The notes below the pieces were generated by a model. That model was not told the origin of the DNA. It saw only the letters and a list, made by a program, of their open reading frames with translations, and did not search any database. From Falsiroseomonas stagni DSM 19981 (GTDB taxonomy: Bacteria > Pseudomonadota > Alphaproteobacteria > Acetobacterales > Acetobacteraceae), in assembly GCF_900114315.1 (NCBI RefSeq), contig NZ_FOSQ01000012.1, positions 1-64,000 of the forward strand: 64,000 nucleotides of DNA, in the 5' to 3' direction. The position numbers and the translations under genes are program-made. How positions within the stretch are numbered: the first letter of the stretch is position 1; the number at the start of each line of letters is the position of its first letter. Below are positions 1 through 8,344 of the stretch, piece after piece.

Positions 1-240
1 GGCGGCAAGCTCCAGGTCCCGGAGAACATCAGCCTGCTACCATTGCCGCCCTACTCGCCCGAGTTGAACCCGGTCGAGAACGTCTGGCAGTTCCTGCGCC
101 AGAACCAGCTCAGCAACCGGGTCTACGAAACCTACGACGCTATCGTCGATGCGTGCTGCGATGCCTGGAACGCCCTCATCAACGATCCAAGCCGCATCAC
201 CTCCATCGCCACCCGCGACTACGCACAGGTCAACCGTTGA
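1..240 (+). CDS. IS630-family transposase, C-terminal end (cut by window edge)
   Basis: The reading frame is open from base 1 to a TGA at 238-240, so only the last 79 residues are in the window. It carries the signature PPYSPELNPVENVW of the IS630/Tc1-mariner DDE transposases; the E of NPVE is the third catalytic acid of that family. The remaining tail, with the YDAIVDACCDAWN helix, is typical of the C-terminus. I cannot tell whether the upstream part is intact. I could not identify the terminal inverted repeat in the following 136 bases. Confidence 0.85.
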   Translation, partial: GGKLQVPENISLLPLPPYSPELNPVENVWQFLRQNQLSNRVYETYDAIVDACCDAWNALINDPSRITSIATRDYAQVNR

Positions 241-376
241 GGGCGTTGGTATGACGCCCGCGCAGCAGGCGCGGGTCGGGCGGCGCCTGCCCGGCGACAG
301 CGCGGCACGGTGGGACGGGATGGGGCTGCCGGACCGGGTGACGCTGCTATTCGGCACGGGGGGTTGAGGCTCGGGC

Positions 377-2986
377 TCAGCCGCCCTTCTTCCGGCGCTT
401 CGGTGCCGCCTTGGGCTTGCCGCGACGGAACAGCGCCTCAGGCTCCTGCGTGCCGCGCAGGCGACGGATGGCGGCGGCGATGTCGGGGTCCGAACGTTCC
501 AGCGCGGCGGGATCGTCGGGGTGCTCCAGGTCGATGGCCCGGGCTCGGAGCAGCGCGATCTCGGTCGCCAGGATCTGGGGCGCCAGGCGGTCGAGGAGGT
601 CCGCGATGTCACGCAACAGCGGCGGGTCTTTCGCCTGTTCCGCCAGGGCCATCGCCAAGTGCGGCAGCAGCGGCGGGGGAGCCGCCAAAGGATCAGATGA
701 GGCGAGGACCTGGAGGAGCGGCGCGATGGCGCCATAGGCGGCGGCGCGACCCTGACTGGCGACGAGTGCCATGATCCGGCCAGCCGCGGCCCCGGCCGCG
801 CGGTTCGCCATGAACAGGTCTGTGAAGCGGTCAGCATGGGCCAGCACCAGCTGCCCGATCGCCGCGCCCTGCCCCGCCGGAAGCGCCAGCGACAGGGCAT
901 GATCGAGGTAGAGCGCTGGCCATTCCGACTCATTTTCGTCCTCGGCCTTGTGCCCGAGCAGGGTCGCGAGGCGATCCACCGCGTCAGGCAAGCCGAGGCC
1001 ACCTCGGGACGCGAAGAGGAGGAGGAAGCGCGATGCCTCCGCCTGTTCCCGTCGGTCGCCCGCCGCCTCCGCGCGCGCCAGCGCTTCCCGCAGCGTGGCG
1101 GTGGCCGCCGCGTGCTCGCCCATCTGGCCCTGGTTCCAGCCAATTGCACAAAGCGCCTCAGCCTGTTTCAGCAGGTCGCCAGCCGCCTCCGCCCGCGCCT
1201 GCGCATCATGCAGAGTGGCGATGGCCGCCGCGTGCTCGCCCATCGCTCCCTGGCTTAAGCCCGTCAGGCGAAGCACGGCCGCTTGTTCGCGCCGGGCACC
1301 CAGGGCCTCCGCCCTCGCTAGCGCCTCCCGCAGCGTAGCGATGGCCGCCGCGTGCTCGCCCATCTGGCCCTGGCTCCAGCCCAACAGGCGGAGCGCCGCC
1401 GCCTGCTCGCGGCGGTTGCCAGCCGCCTCCGCCCGCGACAGCGCCTCCCGCAGCGTGGAGATGGCCGCTGCCGGCTCACCCATCCGGCCCTGGCTCCAGC
1501 CGATCCAGCGAAGCGCACGCAGCGTTCGACGCGGATCACCATCCGCCCCCAGCATGGCCAGTGCGTCACGCAGCGTCTCGATGGCGGCGGTGTGGCGCGC
1601 CGCATCGCCGAGCGCATCACCCAGATCGAACAGCGCCGCGAGTTCCGCCTCGCGGTCGCCACGGCGTCGCGCCGCCGCGAGCCTGGCCTCGCTGGCGGCC
1701 ACCCGGGCCGCCGGCGTCTCGCCGCCAGGCAGGACCAGATGCTTCGGCCCGGCCAGCAGCCGCTCATACACCGCGGCCTCCGCCATGCGCCCGGCGGAGC
1801 GCAGTTTCTCGGCCTCCGCCTGCTTCTCCTCCGCCGTGAAGAAGCCCGCGAGAAAATCGGCGATGCGTTCCAACCTCGGCTGCCGGCCTTCCGGGTCGAA
1901 ATAGCGCAGGCGGTAGAAATGGGCGAAGAGGCGGTCGGTGACCTGATAGACCGAATCCCGCGCGCCTGGCCGTTCGGAGGCGCCGCCTGACAGGGTCTCG
2001 CTGGTCAGCAACTCGCGAAACGGCTCGGCAATGTCAGCCTGGCTGGCGCCCATCAGCGCGGCGATCTCGCTCTGCGACCGCGGCTCCCCCTGGCGCAGAA
2101 GCGTGTCCAGCACGGCACGGGCGCGGGGGCTGAGCGCCTTGAGGCGGGCGCGGTAGTAGTCAGAGAGTTCGTCGACCAGCGCATCCAGCGCGGCGGCCGC
2201 GCTTTCCGCGTCCCGGCTTTCCAGCACCTCATAGAGCACGGTCGCGATGCGCGGGCTGCCGCCGGCGAAGATGGCGATGGCGCGGGCGCGGGCGCGGGCG
2301 GCGCCTTCCAGCAGGGGGCGGCCCTCCCGCTCCCGGATCCGGTCGAAGAAGCCGAGGCAATCCTCCTCCCCCCACCGGCGCAACTCGAAGGGGGCATAGG
2401 CCTGGTAGAGCGGCGCGGCGGGGTCGCCATCCACGGCGGTGGTGCTGGTGCCCAGCAGCATCAGCCGCCCATCCTCCCGCGTCAGCAGCCCGCGCAATTG
2501 CTGTCCGGCGGCAGGATCGGCGAAGACGTCGCGCAGCAGATCGTCGAAATTCTCCACACCCACCACCAGCAGGCCATCGGGGCCGAGGCGTTCGTCGATG
2601 GCCGCGCGCAGGGCGGTGCAGGCATCCTCCCAGGCCCGCGGGCCTAGGTCCCGCCGCACGCCGACCTCGGCGGCGGTGCGGCCTTCAAGCACCCGGCGGA
2701 TCTCGGACAGGAACAGGGCGGGGCGGACGATGTTCGGCTGTTCCTCCGGCAGCAGGGCGAAGCCGATGCCCGGCCGGTCGCGCAGCGCGTTCTGCACCAT
2801 GCGGAGGAAGAAGGATTTGCCGAAGCCGCGGGGGGCGACGAGGAGGATGTGCTGGGCGGGCCGGCGCGTGCGGTTGGCCTCGATCTCGGCCAGCGCGTCA
2901 TGCAGCACCTCCCCACGCCCCGTCGCCAGCGCGTCCACGACCTCATCGGACAGGGTGTAGGGGTTGAAGCGCTTGAGCAGCGACAT
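377..2986 (-). CDS. AAA/STAND-type ATPase with TPR-like repeats
   Basis: 869-residue predicted cytoplasmic protein. Residues 51-60 (APRGFGKSFF) form a Walker A loop and VVGVENFDDL at about 141-150 a Walker B strand. A sensor-like strand (LMLLGTST) and a winged-helix-like region (about 285-345, ending in YQVTDRLFAHFYRLRYF) follow, as in the archaeal ATPase_2/ORC-like and STAND groups. About residues 447-650 hold five 40-residue helical repeats of TPR type (core WSQGQMGEHAAAIATLREAL). The tail is strongly basic (KAAPKRRKKGG). It starts 6 bases after the stop of the second ATPase gene at 2993-4228, so the two are one transcript. Function is unknown; the repeats suggest ligand or partner sensing and the ATPase a switch. 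A defence or signalling role is inference. Confidence 0.85.
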   Translation of the reverse strand: MSLLKRFNPYTLSDEVVDALATGRGEVLHDALAEIEANRTRRPAQHILLVAPRGFGKSFFLRMVQNALRDRPGIGFALLPEEQPNIVRPALFLSEIRRVLEGRTAAEVGVRRDLGPRAWEDACTALRAAIDERLGPDGLLVVGVENFDDLLRDVFADPAAGQQLRGLLTREDGRLMLLGTSTTAVDGDPAAPLYQAYAPFELRRWGEEDCLGFFDRIREREGRPLLEGAARARARAIAIFAGGSPRIATVLYEVLESRDAESAAAALDALVDELSDYYRARLKALSPRARAVLDTLLRQGEPRSQSEIAALMGASQADIAEPFRELLTSETLSGGASERPGARDSVYQVTDRLFAHFYRLRYFDPEGRQPRLERIADFLAGFFTAEEKQAEAEKLRSAGRMAEAAVYERLLAGPKHLVLPGGETPAARVAASEARLAAARRRGDREAELAALFDLGDALGDAARHTAAIETLRDALAMLGADGDPRRTLRALRWIGWSQGRMGEPAAAISTLREALSRAEAAGNRREQAAALRLLGWSQGQMGEHAAAIATLREALARAEALGARREQAAVLRLTGLSQGAMGEHAAAIATLHDAQARAEAAGDLLKQAEALCAIGWNQGQMGEHAAATATLREALARAEAAGDRREQAEASRFLLLFASRGGLGLPDAVDRLATLLGHKAEDENESEWPALYLDHALSLALPAGQGAAIGQLVLAHADRFTDLFMANRAAGAAAGRIMALVASQGRAAAYGAIAPLLQVLASSDPLAAPPPLLPHLAMALAEQAKDPPLLRDIADLLDRLAPQILATEIALLRARAIDLEHPDDPAALERSDPDIAAAIRRLRGTQEPEALFRRGKPKAAPKRRKKGG
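1045..1640 (-). repeat. 120-bp tandem repeat coding for TPR-like units
   Basis: Within the 869-residue ATPase gene the same segment recurs in an exact 120-base register. The cores begin near 1081, 1201, 1321, 1441 and 1561, and each encodes one 40-residue helical unit. The three units near 1081, 1201 and 1321 are almost identical at DNA level, including third codon positions, which points to recent duplication or conversion. The unit near 1561 is the most diverged. Confidence 0.9.
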
Positions 2987-2992
2987 CGCCGG

Positions 2993-4228
2993 TCAGCCCC
3001 TCGGCCGGCTGCGCCACCAGGCGCGCACCATGCGATCGGCGAGCGCCAGGGTCCGGGAATCACTGTCCCAGGCCAGGAAGCCATCCTCCCGCAGGATGGC
3101 GATGATGTCCTCGATCTCGGTTGCCGGTTCACCGGCCTCGGTGAAGGCGGTTTGGAAGGTCTCGAAGGGGATGGGCGCGTCGCTGCCCGCGACGATGGCG
3201 AGGGCGCGGTCGAGGCGGTTCAGCAGCGTCCGGTCCCGGTCGGCGGCCCCCTTGGCCGCGCCGTATTCGGCCAGGCGATCGGTGAACTGGGCGAAGAAAT
3301 TCTGTTCGACGCCGGGGCGGATGATGTCGCGGAAGACGCGGTCGATCGCCGCCGAATCCCTGGCACGGGCGCTGAGCAGGCGGCGGAAGGCGAACTGGAT
3401 CAGGCTGGGGTGGAATTCGACCAGGCGATCCAGCACCTGGGCATGAAGCGCATCGTCCCAGGCCAGGGCGCCGTCGCTGCCGGCCACCAGGGCGCGCACC
3501 ATCGCCTCGGCCTCCGGCCGCGGCAGGGGCCGGAGCGAGACCTCCGTGAGGTCATTGAGCAAGGTGCCATCCAGGCCATGCGCCTTGACCAGCCCGCGCA
3601 TGCCGACCGAGCCCGTGAGGAACATCGCGACGCGGGGATAGCCCCGCCATTCGCGCAGGCCGGCGAGGAGGCGGTTCGCGGTCTCCGCGCCATCCTTCTG
3701 CTTCAGCATCTTCTGGAACAGCATCGGCAATTCGTCGATGCAGAGGATGAAGGGGACGCTGCTTTCGGCGAGGCGTTCCCCGACCGCGGGTGCGATCACG
3801 GTCCAGTAGGCGAGGAGATCGGCCTCATCCTCCTCCCGCAGGTCGTCGCGGCCATCCTGCAGCAGGTCACCGATCTTCTTGCGCAGCTTCTCCGCCAGCA
3901 TCACGCCATCGGCCAGCTTCTCCCGCACCCGGTCGCGGAGCGTCTTGTCCGGCAACCCGCGGAGGATGGCGCCGAAAAGGGCAGCGAGTCCGCGGAAATT
4001 CTGCGCGTCCACATGCACGACGACAGCGCCGCTGGCCGCGAGGCGGGCCCGGACCTCCGCCATGACGGAGCTTTTGCCGATGCGGCGGAGGCCGAACATG
4101 GTGAAGGATTCGCCGGCGGCGAGGCCGGCGACGAGGTCCTCCACCGCCTCCGGCCGCGGCCAGAAATCAGCGCCGGAGACGTGCATGCCGTAGCAGGCCT
4201 TGAGACGGGCGGGGCGGGTGGCGGCCAT
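2993..4228 (-). CDS. AAA-type ATP-binding protein (ATPase_2/ORC-like)
   Basis: 411 residues, first gene of the two-ATPase operon. Walker A is GLRRIGKSS at about 46-54 and Walker B FILCIDE at about 160-166. A FLTGSVGMRGLV strand near 205-220 and the C-terminal helical part resemble the ORC1/archaeal ATPase_2 group. There is no membrane segment or nuclease motif. The start ATG at 4228 has GGAG just upstream and lies about 18 bases downstream of a plausible sigma70-type promoter overlaid by two palindromes. Pairing of a short and a TPR-bearing ATPase suggests a two-component ATP-dependent complex. The biological role is not evident. Confidence 0.85.
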   Translation of the reverse strand: MAATRPARLKACYGMHVSGADFWPRPEAVEDLVAGLAAGESFTMFGLRRIGKSSVMAEVRARLAASGAVVVHVDAQNFRGLAALFGAILRGLPDKTLRDRVREKLADGVMLAEKLRKKIGDLLQDGRDDLREEDEADLLAYWTVIAPAVGERLAESSVPFILCIDELPMLFQKMLKQKDGAETANRLLAGLREWRGYPRVAMFLTGSVGMRGLVKAHGLDGTLLNDLTEVSLRPLPRPEAEAMVRALVAGSDGALAWDDALHAQVLDRLVEFHPSLIQFAFRRLLSARARDSAAIDRVFRDIIRPGVEQNFFAQFTDRLAEYGAAKGAADRDRTLLNRLDRALAIVAGSDAPIPFETFQTAFTEAGEPATEIEDIIAILREDGFLAWDSDSRTLALADRMVRAWWRSRPRG

Positions 4229-4238
4229 GGCGCGCTCC

Positions 4239-4281
4239 TATCTGATAGCGCAGATATCTACGCCATCAGATACGCCGTCAA
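4239..4281 (-). promoter_or_regulatory. Promoter with two overlapping TATCT-N8-AGATA operators
   Basis: Two 18-bp inverted repeats, TATCT-N8-AGATA, lie at 4239-4256 and 4255-4272, sharing two bases, with centres 16 bp apart. On the minus strand a TTGACG box (4281-4276) sits 16-17 bases upstream of an AGATAT/GATATC hexamer (about 4259-4253). The boxes therefore fill the spacer and the -10 of the probable promoter for the two-ATPase operon. A third AGATATCT half-palindrome lies at 4299-4306. This is the layout expected for a repressor; the regulator is not identifiable here. Confidence 0.6.
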
Positions 4282-4319
4282 GAACTATCCACTCGAACAG
4301 ATATCTTCCCGAGCAGCTG

Positions 4320-5921
4320 CTACTCCACCCGGATTTCCCTGACCTGCACCTGGTTGTCCGCGCGATGCGTGATCGCGACACCCGCCCGATGCGCCCAGGG
4401 GATCATCATGTGGTACATCGGGATGTGGCCGAGATCCGCATTGTGGATCGCATGCGCCTGGCGGATCAGGGCGCGGCGGGCCTCCGGGTCACCCTCCACG
4501 TCGATGCGCGGCAGCAGCGCGTCGAACTCCGCATTGCTGTAGCCGCCGGCATTCCAGGTGGCGGCGCCTCCCACGCTGCGGGACGCCATGATGGCGCGCA
4601 GCGTGTAGCTGGCATCGAAGGTCGGTACGCCCCAGGACAGGGCGAACATCATCGGCTCCTGCCGCCTGATGCGCTGGCTGAACACCGCATTGGGCTGGAT
4701 GGTCAGCTGCGCGCGGATGCCCACGCGGGCCAGCATGCCGGCCACGGCCTGGCAGGCCTCGTCATAGGTGCCGGTGGGACATTCGAAGGGCACGGAGAAG
4801 CCGTTCGGGTAGCCCGCCTCCGCCAACAAGGCGCGGGACCGCGCGGGGTCGTAGGGCGTGCGGCGATCGCCTTCCTGCGACCAGCCATTGACGAATTGCG
4901 TCCACATGCTGCCCGTCGGCACGCCCTGGCCGCGCAGCGTGGTACGGCGCATCGCATCGAGGTCCAGCGCATGGGCGATGGCCTGGCGGACGCGAAGGTC
5001 CTTGAAGGGGTTGCGGCCGCGCACATCGCTGCCGGCCAGCTCGTCCACATCCTGCCGCAGGCCGAGCCAGACGGTCCGGTTCTCCTGCCCCTCCAGGATC
5101 CGCAGGCGCGGGTCGCGCTGGATGCGGGCCACGTCCTGCACCGGCACCACATGGACCATGTCGACCTCCCCCGACAGCAGCGCGGCCATGCGCGTGGCGT
5201 CGGAGGTCAGCGTGATGTGGTGGTATTCCGTGACGTTGCCGCGCGGCGCGATGCCGGCCGCCGTGCCCCACCAATTGGGGTTGCGGACCATCACCGTGCG
5301 CTGCTCGGCTTCCCGCGACCGGATCACGAAGGGGCCGGTGCCATTGGCGTTGCGGACGGTGAAGGTCTCCTCCCGCTGCGCGAAATTCTGCGGCAGGGTG
5401 GCGCGGTGCGTCTCCGCCCAGCCGCGGTCCATCATCATCACGCGGGTCATCTTGTCGGGGATGACGGGGTCGGGGACGCGGGTGACGATATCGACCGTCA
5501 GGCGGTCCACCGCCACGGCCTCCGCCACCGTATCGACGAAGATGCCGTAGTTGGAGGTGGGCGCGAGCGAGCGCTGGATGCTGAAGACGACGTCATCCGA
5601 GTCGAAGGCCTCGCCGCCCGCGAAGCGCACGCCATCCCGCAGGTGGAAGCGCCAGCGATTCGGCTCCACCTGTTCCCAGCGGGATGCCAGGCCGGGCTGG
5701 ACCTTGAGGTCGTCGCCCCGGTGGGTCAGGCCCTCATAGACCTGGTGGACCACCAGGAAGGTGAAGAGCGCATTGGTGGCATGGGGGTCGAGCGTCGCGG
5801 CATCCACGCTGGTGGCCATGCGGAAGACCCGCGCCTGCGGGGCCGTCGCGGTCTGAGCCGCCACCTGCCCCGAGAGCAGGGCGGCTGCCGCCACCCCCAG
5901 CATCCATGTCCGTCGCGCCAT
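4320..5921 (-). CDS. ABC transporter substrate-binding protein, peptide/nickel family (SBP_bac_5)
   Basis: 533 residues, the normal size for DppA/OppA-type periplasmic receptors. A Sec signal peptide (MARRTWMLGVAAAALLSGQVAAQ) is followed by the family hallmarks: a PHATNALFTFLVVHQVYEGLT stretch near residue 45, LASRWEQVEPNRWRFHLRDGVRF near 85, and VRQAIAHALD near 310. No permease or ATPase gene adjoins it, so it is an orphan receptor whose partners lie elsewhere. The ligand (di- or oligopeptide, opine or similar) cannot be read from the sequence. It is divergent from the Tim44-like gene. Confidence 0.9.
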   Translation of the reverse strand: MARRTWMLGVAAAALLSGQVAAQTATAPQARVFRMATSVDAATLDPHATNALFTFLVVHQVYEGLTHRGDDLKVQPGLASRWEQVEPNRWRFHLRDGVRFAGGEAFDSDDVVFSIQRSLAPTSNYGIFVDTVAEAVAVDRLTVDIVTRVPDPVIPDKMTRVMMMDRGWAETHRATLPQNFAQREETFTVRNANGTGPFVIRSREAEQRTVMVRNPNWWGTAAGIAPRGNVTEYHHITLTSDATRMAALLSGEVDMVHVVPVQDVARIQRDPRLRILEGQENRTVWLGLRQDVDELAGSDVRGRNPFKDLRVRQAIAHALDLDAMRRTTLRGQGVPTGSMWTQFVNGWSQEGDRRTPYDPARSRALLAEAGYPNGFSVPFECPTGTYDEACQAVAGMLARVGIRAQLTIQPNAVFSQRIRRQEPMMFALSWGVPTFDASYTLRAIMASRSVGGAATWNAGGYSNAEFDALLPRIDVEGDPEARRALIRQAHAIHNADLGHIPMYHMMIPWAHRAGVAITHRADNQVQVREIRVE

Positions 5922-6053
5922 CGAGGATCCCCTTGCCTTACGAGGCCGACAGGGTGGCGCGCGACAACTCTTGAGAAAAGGGGCATTCGCAATTCGGCAG
6001 GATCCTCCCTATATTACCGATCAGAAACCCAGACCGGAGGATACGACCCCCCC

Positions 6054-7046
6054 ATGCGACGCACCGCACGTGTCATGACCGCCCTCGCCGTGGTGGCCCT
6101 TGCCCTCGGCCCGGCCCTGGCCGAGGCGAAGCCTGGCGGCAATTCCTCCTCCGGCAGCCGCGGTAGCCGCACCCAGATGGCGCCTCCGGCCACCCAGACC
6201 GCGCCCGGTGGCGCGCAGCAGATGCAGCGCACGCAGCAGGCCCCCGCGCCGGCCGCGAACCCGGCCACCAGCGCCGCGCGCCCGGGCGTGCCCGCCGCCG
6301 CGCAGGGCAGCTTCTTCAGCCGCAACCCGATGATGGCGGGGCTGATGGGCGGGTTGCTCGGCGCCGGCCTGTTCGGCCTGCTCTCCGGCTCCGGCCTGTT
6401 CGGCGGCATGGCGGGCTTCGCCAGCATCCTCGGCCTGCTGCTGCAGGTCGCGCTGATCGGCGGCCTGGTCTACCTGGTGATGCGCCTGGTGCGCGGCGCG
6501 CGCCGCCCCGCCGTGGCCGCCGGCCCGGCCGGCTATGCCCGCGACATGAACGGTGGCGATGACGGCCGCCGCCCCCTGAACCCGGGTGCCATGGGCATGG
6601 GTGCGATGGCCGGTGGCGCCGCTGCAGCCGTGGCCAGCAAGCCGATCCAGGTGGCGCCTGCCGATTTCGAGACCTTCGGCCAGGCCCTGCTCGATGTGAA
6701 CGCCGCCTGGTCCCGCCAGGACCTGGAAGCGCTGCGCCGCCTCTCCACCCCGGAGATGACGAACTACTTCGCGCAGGATCTGTCTGACCTCCGCGCCCGT
6801 GGCTGGACCAACACCACCAGCGATGTGCGCCTGGAAGCGGGCGACCTGTCCGAGGCCTGGGAAGAGAACGGCCAGCACTACGCGACCGTCACGATGCGCT
6901 TCTCCCTCATCGACGTCACCCGCGCGGCGGATGGCACGGTGGTGGAGGGCCATCCCACGAACCGGAGCACGTCGACCGAGTTCTGGACCTTCGTCCGCTC
7001 CCCCGGCGAGGCCTGGCGCCTGTCGGCGATCCAGCAGACCGCCTGA
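6054..7046 (+). CDS. Tim44-like domain protein, membrane-anchored
   Basis: 330 residues from the ATG at 6054, preceded by GGAGG. It has an N-terminal signal sequence (to about residue 24), a low-complexity Gln/Ala/Pro/Ser linker, two glycine/leucine-rich membrane stretches around residues 88-150 (MMAGLMGGLLGAGLFGLLSG and LGLLLQVALIGGLVYLVM) and a C-terminal Tim44-like fold from about residue 200 (FGQALLDVNAAWSRQDLEAL to FWTFVRSP). Bacterial members with this architecture are inner-membrane proteins of uncertain job. The gene is monocistronic and closed by a clear terminator. Confidence 0.88.
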   Translation: MRRTARVMTALAVVALALGPALAEAKPGGNSSSGSRGSRTQMAPPATQTAPGGAQQMQRTQQAPAPAANPATSAARPGVPAAAQGSFFSRNPMMAGLMGGLLGAGLFGLLSGSGLFGGMAGFASILGLLLQVALIGGLVYLVMRLVRGARRPAVAAGPAGYARDMNGGDDGRRPLNPGAMGMGAMAGGAAAAVASKPIQVAPADFETFGQALLDVNAAWSRQDLEALRRLSTPEMTNYFAQDLSDLRARGWTNTTSDVRLEAGDLSEAWEENGQHYATVTMRFSLIDVTRAADGTVVEGHPTNRSTSTEFWTFVRSPGEAWRLSAIQQTA

Positions 7047-7071
7047 CCGCGCCACGCCGCGGAGACCGGAA

Positions 7072-7097
7072 GGGGGGCCGAAAGGCTCCCCTTTTTT
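7072..7097 (+). terminator. Rho-independent terminator of the Tim44-like gene
   Basis: An 8-bp GC stem (GGGGGGCC / GGCTCCCC, with one G-T pair) closed by a GAAA tetraloop is followed directly by six T residues. It lies 25 bases after the TGA of the Tim44-like gene. It is the cleanest intrinsic terminator in the window. Confidence 0.9.
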
Positions 7098-7228
7098 CGT
7101 GCCCGGCCGCTGGGCGGCCCTTCTTGAACTCACATTACCGAATATCCATCTGCTAGCGCGGCGACGAAGCGCCTCCCCCCGAACCCGCTCTTCGAACCGG
7201 CTCTCCAGAACGGCCAGCAGGTGGAAGC

Positions 7229-8344
7229 ATGCAACGCGCGTGGCGGATCGACCTGTTCCGGGGCCTTGCCCTGGTCATGATCTTCGTCAACCACATCCCG
7301 GACAACCCGCTGGCCGCCTTCACCACGGCGGCCTATGGCTTCTCCGACGCGGCGGAGGGCTTCGTCCTCCTGGCCGGGGTCGCGGCCGGGCTGGTGTTCC
7401 TGAAGCGCCTGGAATCGGGCGGGGTGGCGCAGGTATCGGCCCGGGCGTGGCGGCGGGCCTTCGACCTCTATGCCGCGCATCTCCTGACCGTGCTGCTGGC
7501 CTGCGCCATCGTCGCCCATGCCGCCAGCACCCAGGGCGACCCCCGGCTGCTGGGCTGGATCAACCTCGGCCCGGTGTTCGAGGATACGGCCGCGGCGCTG
7601 GTGGGCGTGGTGCTGCTGGGCCACCAACCGGGCTACCTGAACATCCTGCCGATGTATGTGGTGTTCCTGCTGCTGCTGCCGGCGCTGCTGCCGCTGGCGG
7701 CGACGCGACCGCGCATGCTGCTGGCGGCCTCCGCCCTGGTCTGGGCGGCGGCGAACCACTGGAACCTGAACCTGCCGCACTACCCGAACGAGGATGGCTG
7801 GTTCTTCAACCCGCTGGCCTGGCAGTTCCTGTTCGTCATCGGCCTGGTGATCGGCACGCGCCTGGCGCGCGGCCTGCCCGTGGTGCCGCGGTCCAACCTG
7901 CTGCTGGGCGCCGCGATCGCCTATCTGCTGGCCGCCCTCCTCCTCAGCCTGGATGAGACGCTGGTCTGGCCGACGCTGCCGCTGCCCTGGTTCCTCTACG
8001 GGCTCGACAAGACCTGGCTGACCCTGCCACGGCTGCTGCATGCCCTGGCGCTGGCCCTGGTCCTGGCGCGGCTGCCGGTGGCGGAGGCGCTGGCGGCGCT
8101 CGACCGGCGGGGCGTGCTGACCATGCTCGGGCAGCACGCGTTGCCGGTCTTCTGCGCGGGCTCCGTCCTCGCCATCGGGGCGCAGGTCGCGCGCTTCATG
8201 CTGGAGGCAGGGGTGGCACTGGAACTGCTCCTGGTGCTTGGCGGCCTCGCCATCCAGGTCGGGCTGGCGGCAACCCTGGCCTGGATGGACCGCGGCCGCA
8301 GCCGTCCGCCCGCCCGCGCGACGACGGAAGGAGCCTACCCATGA
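7229..8344 (+). CDS. OpgC-family membrane protein
   Basis: 371 residues, with about ten hydrophobic segments. The N-terminus IDLFRGLALVMIFVNHIPDN matches the OpgC family, whose founding member transfers succinyl groups to osmoregulated periplasmic glucans at the inner membrane. The stop overlaps the start of the next gene (ATGA at 8341-8344), so the exported SGNH-like protein is made from the same message. That suggests an acyl transfer or removal pair acting on an envelope glycan; the substrate is inference. Confidence 0.85.
   Translation: MQRAWRIDLFRGLALVMIFVNHIPDNPLAAFTTAAYGFSDAAEGFVLLAGVAAGLVFLKRLESGGVAQVSARAWRRAFDLYAAHLLTVLLACAIVAHAASTQGDPRLLGWINLGPVFEDTAAALVGVVLLGHQPGYLNILPMYVVFLLLLPALLPLAATRPRMLLAASALVWAAANHWNLNLPHYPNEDGWFFNPLAWQFLFVIGLVIGTRLARGLPVVPRSNLLLGAAIAYLLAALLLSLDETLVWPTLPLPWFLYGLDKTWLTLPRLLHALALALVLARLPVAEALAALDRRGVLTMLGQHALPVFCAGSVLAIGAQVARFMLEAGVALELLLVLGGLAIQVGLAATLAWMDRGRSRPPARATTEGAYP

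Noticed and set aside
241-376. Remnant gene after the transposase (frame ending at 367)
   Set aside because: Starts inside the transposase in another frame and shows no motif; I see only non-coding sequence and could not assign an IS terminal repeat.
1045-1640. Regular 120-bp repeats as a CRISPR array or minisatellite
   Set aside because: The repeats are in frame, encode TPR-like helices, and have no repeat/spacer alternation.
2849-6050. Long open frames on the plus strand opposite the ATPase and solute-binding protein genes
   Set aside because: They mirror real minus-strand genes in GC-rich DNA, have no ribosome sites or recognisable motifs, and are rich in Arg/His/Gln as expected of antisense frames.
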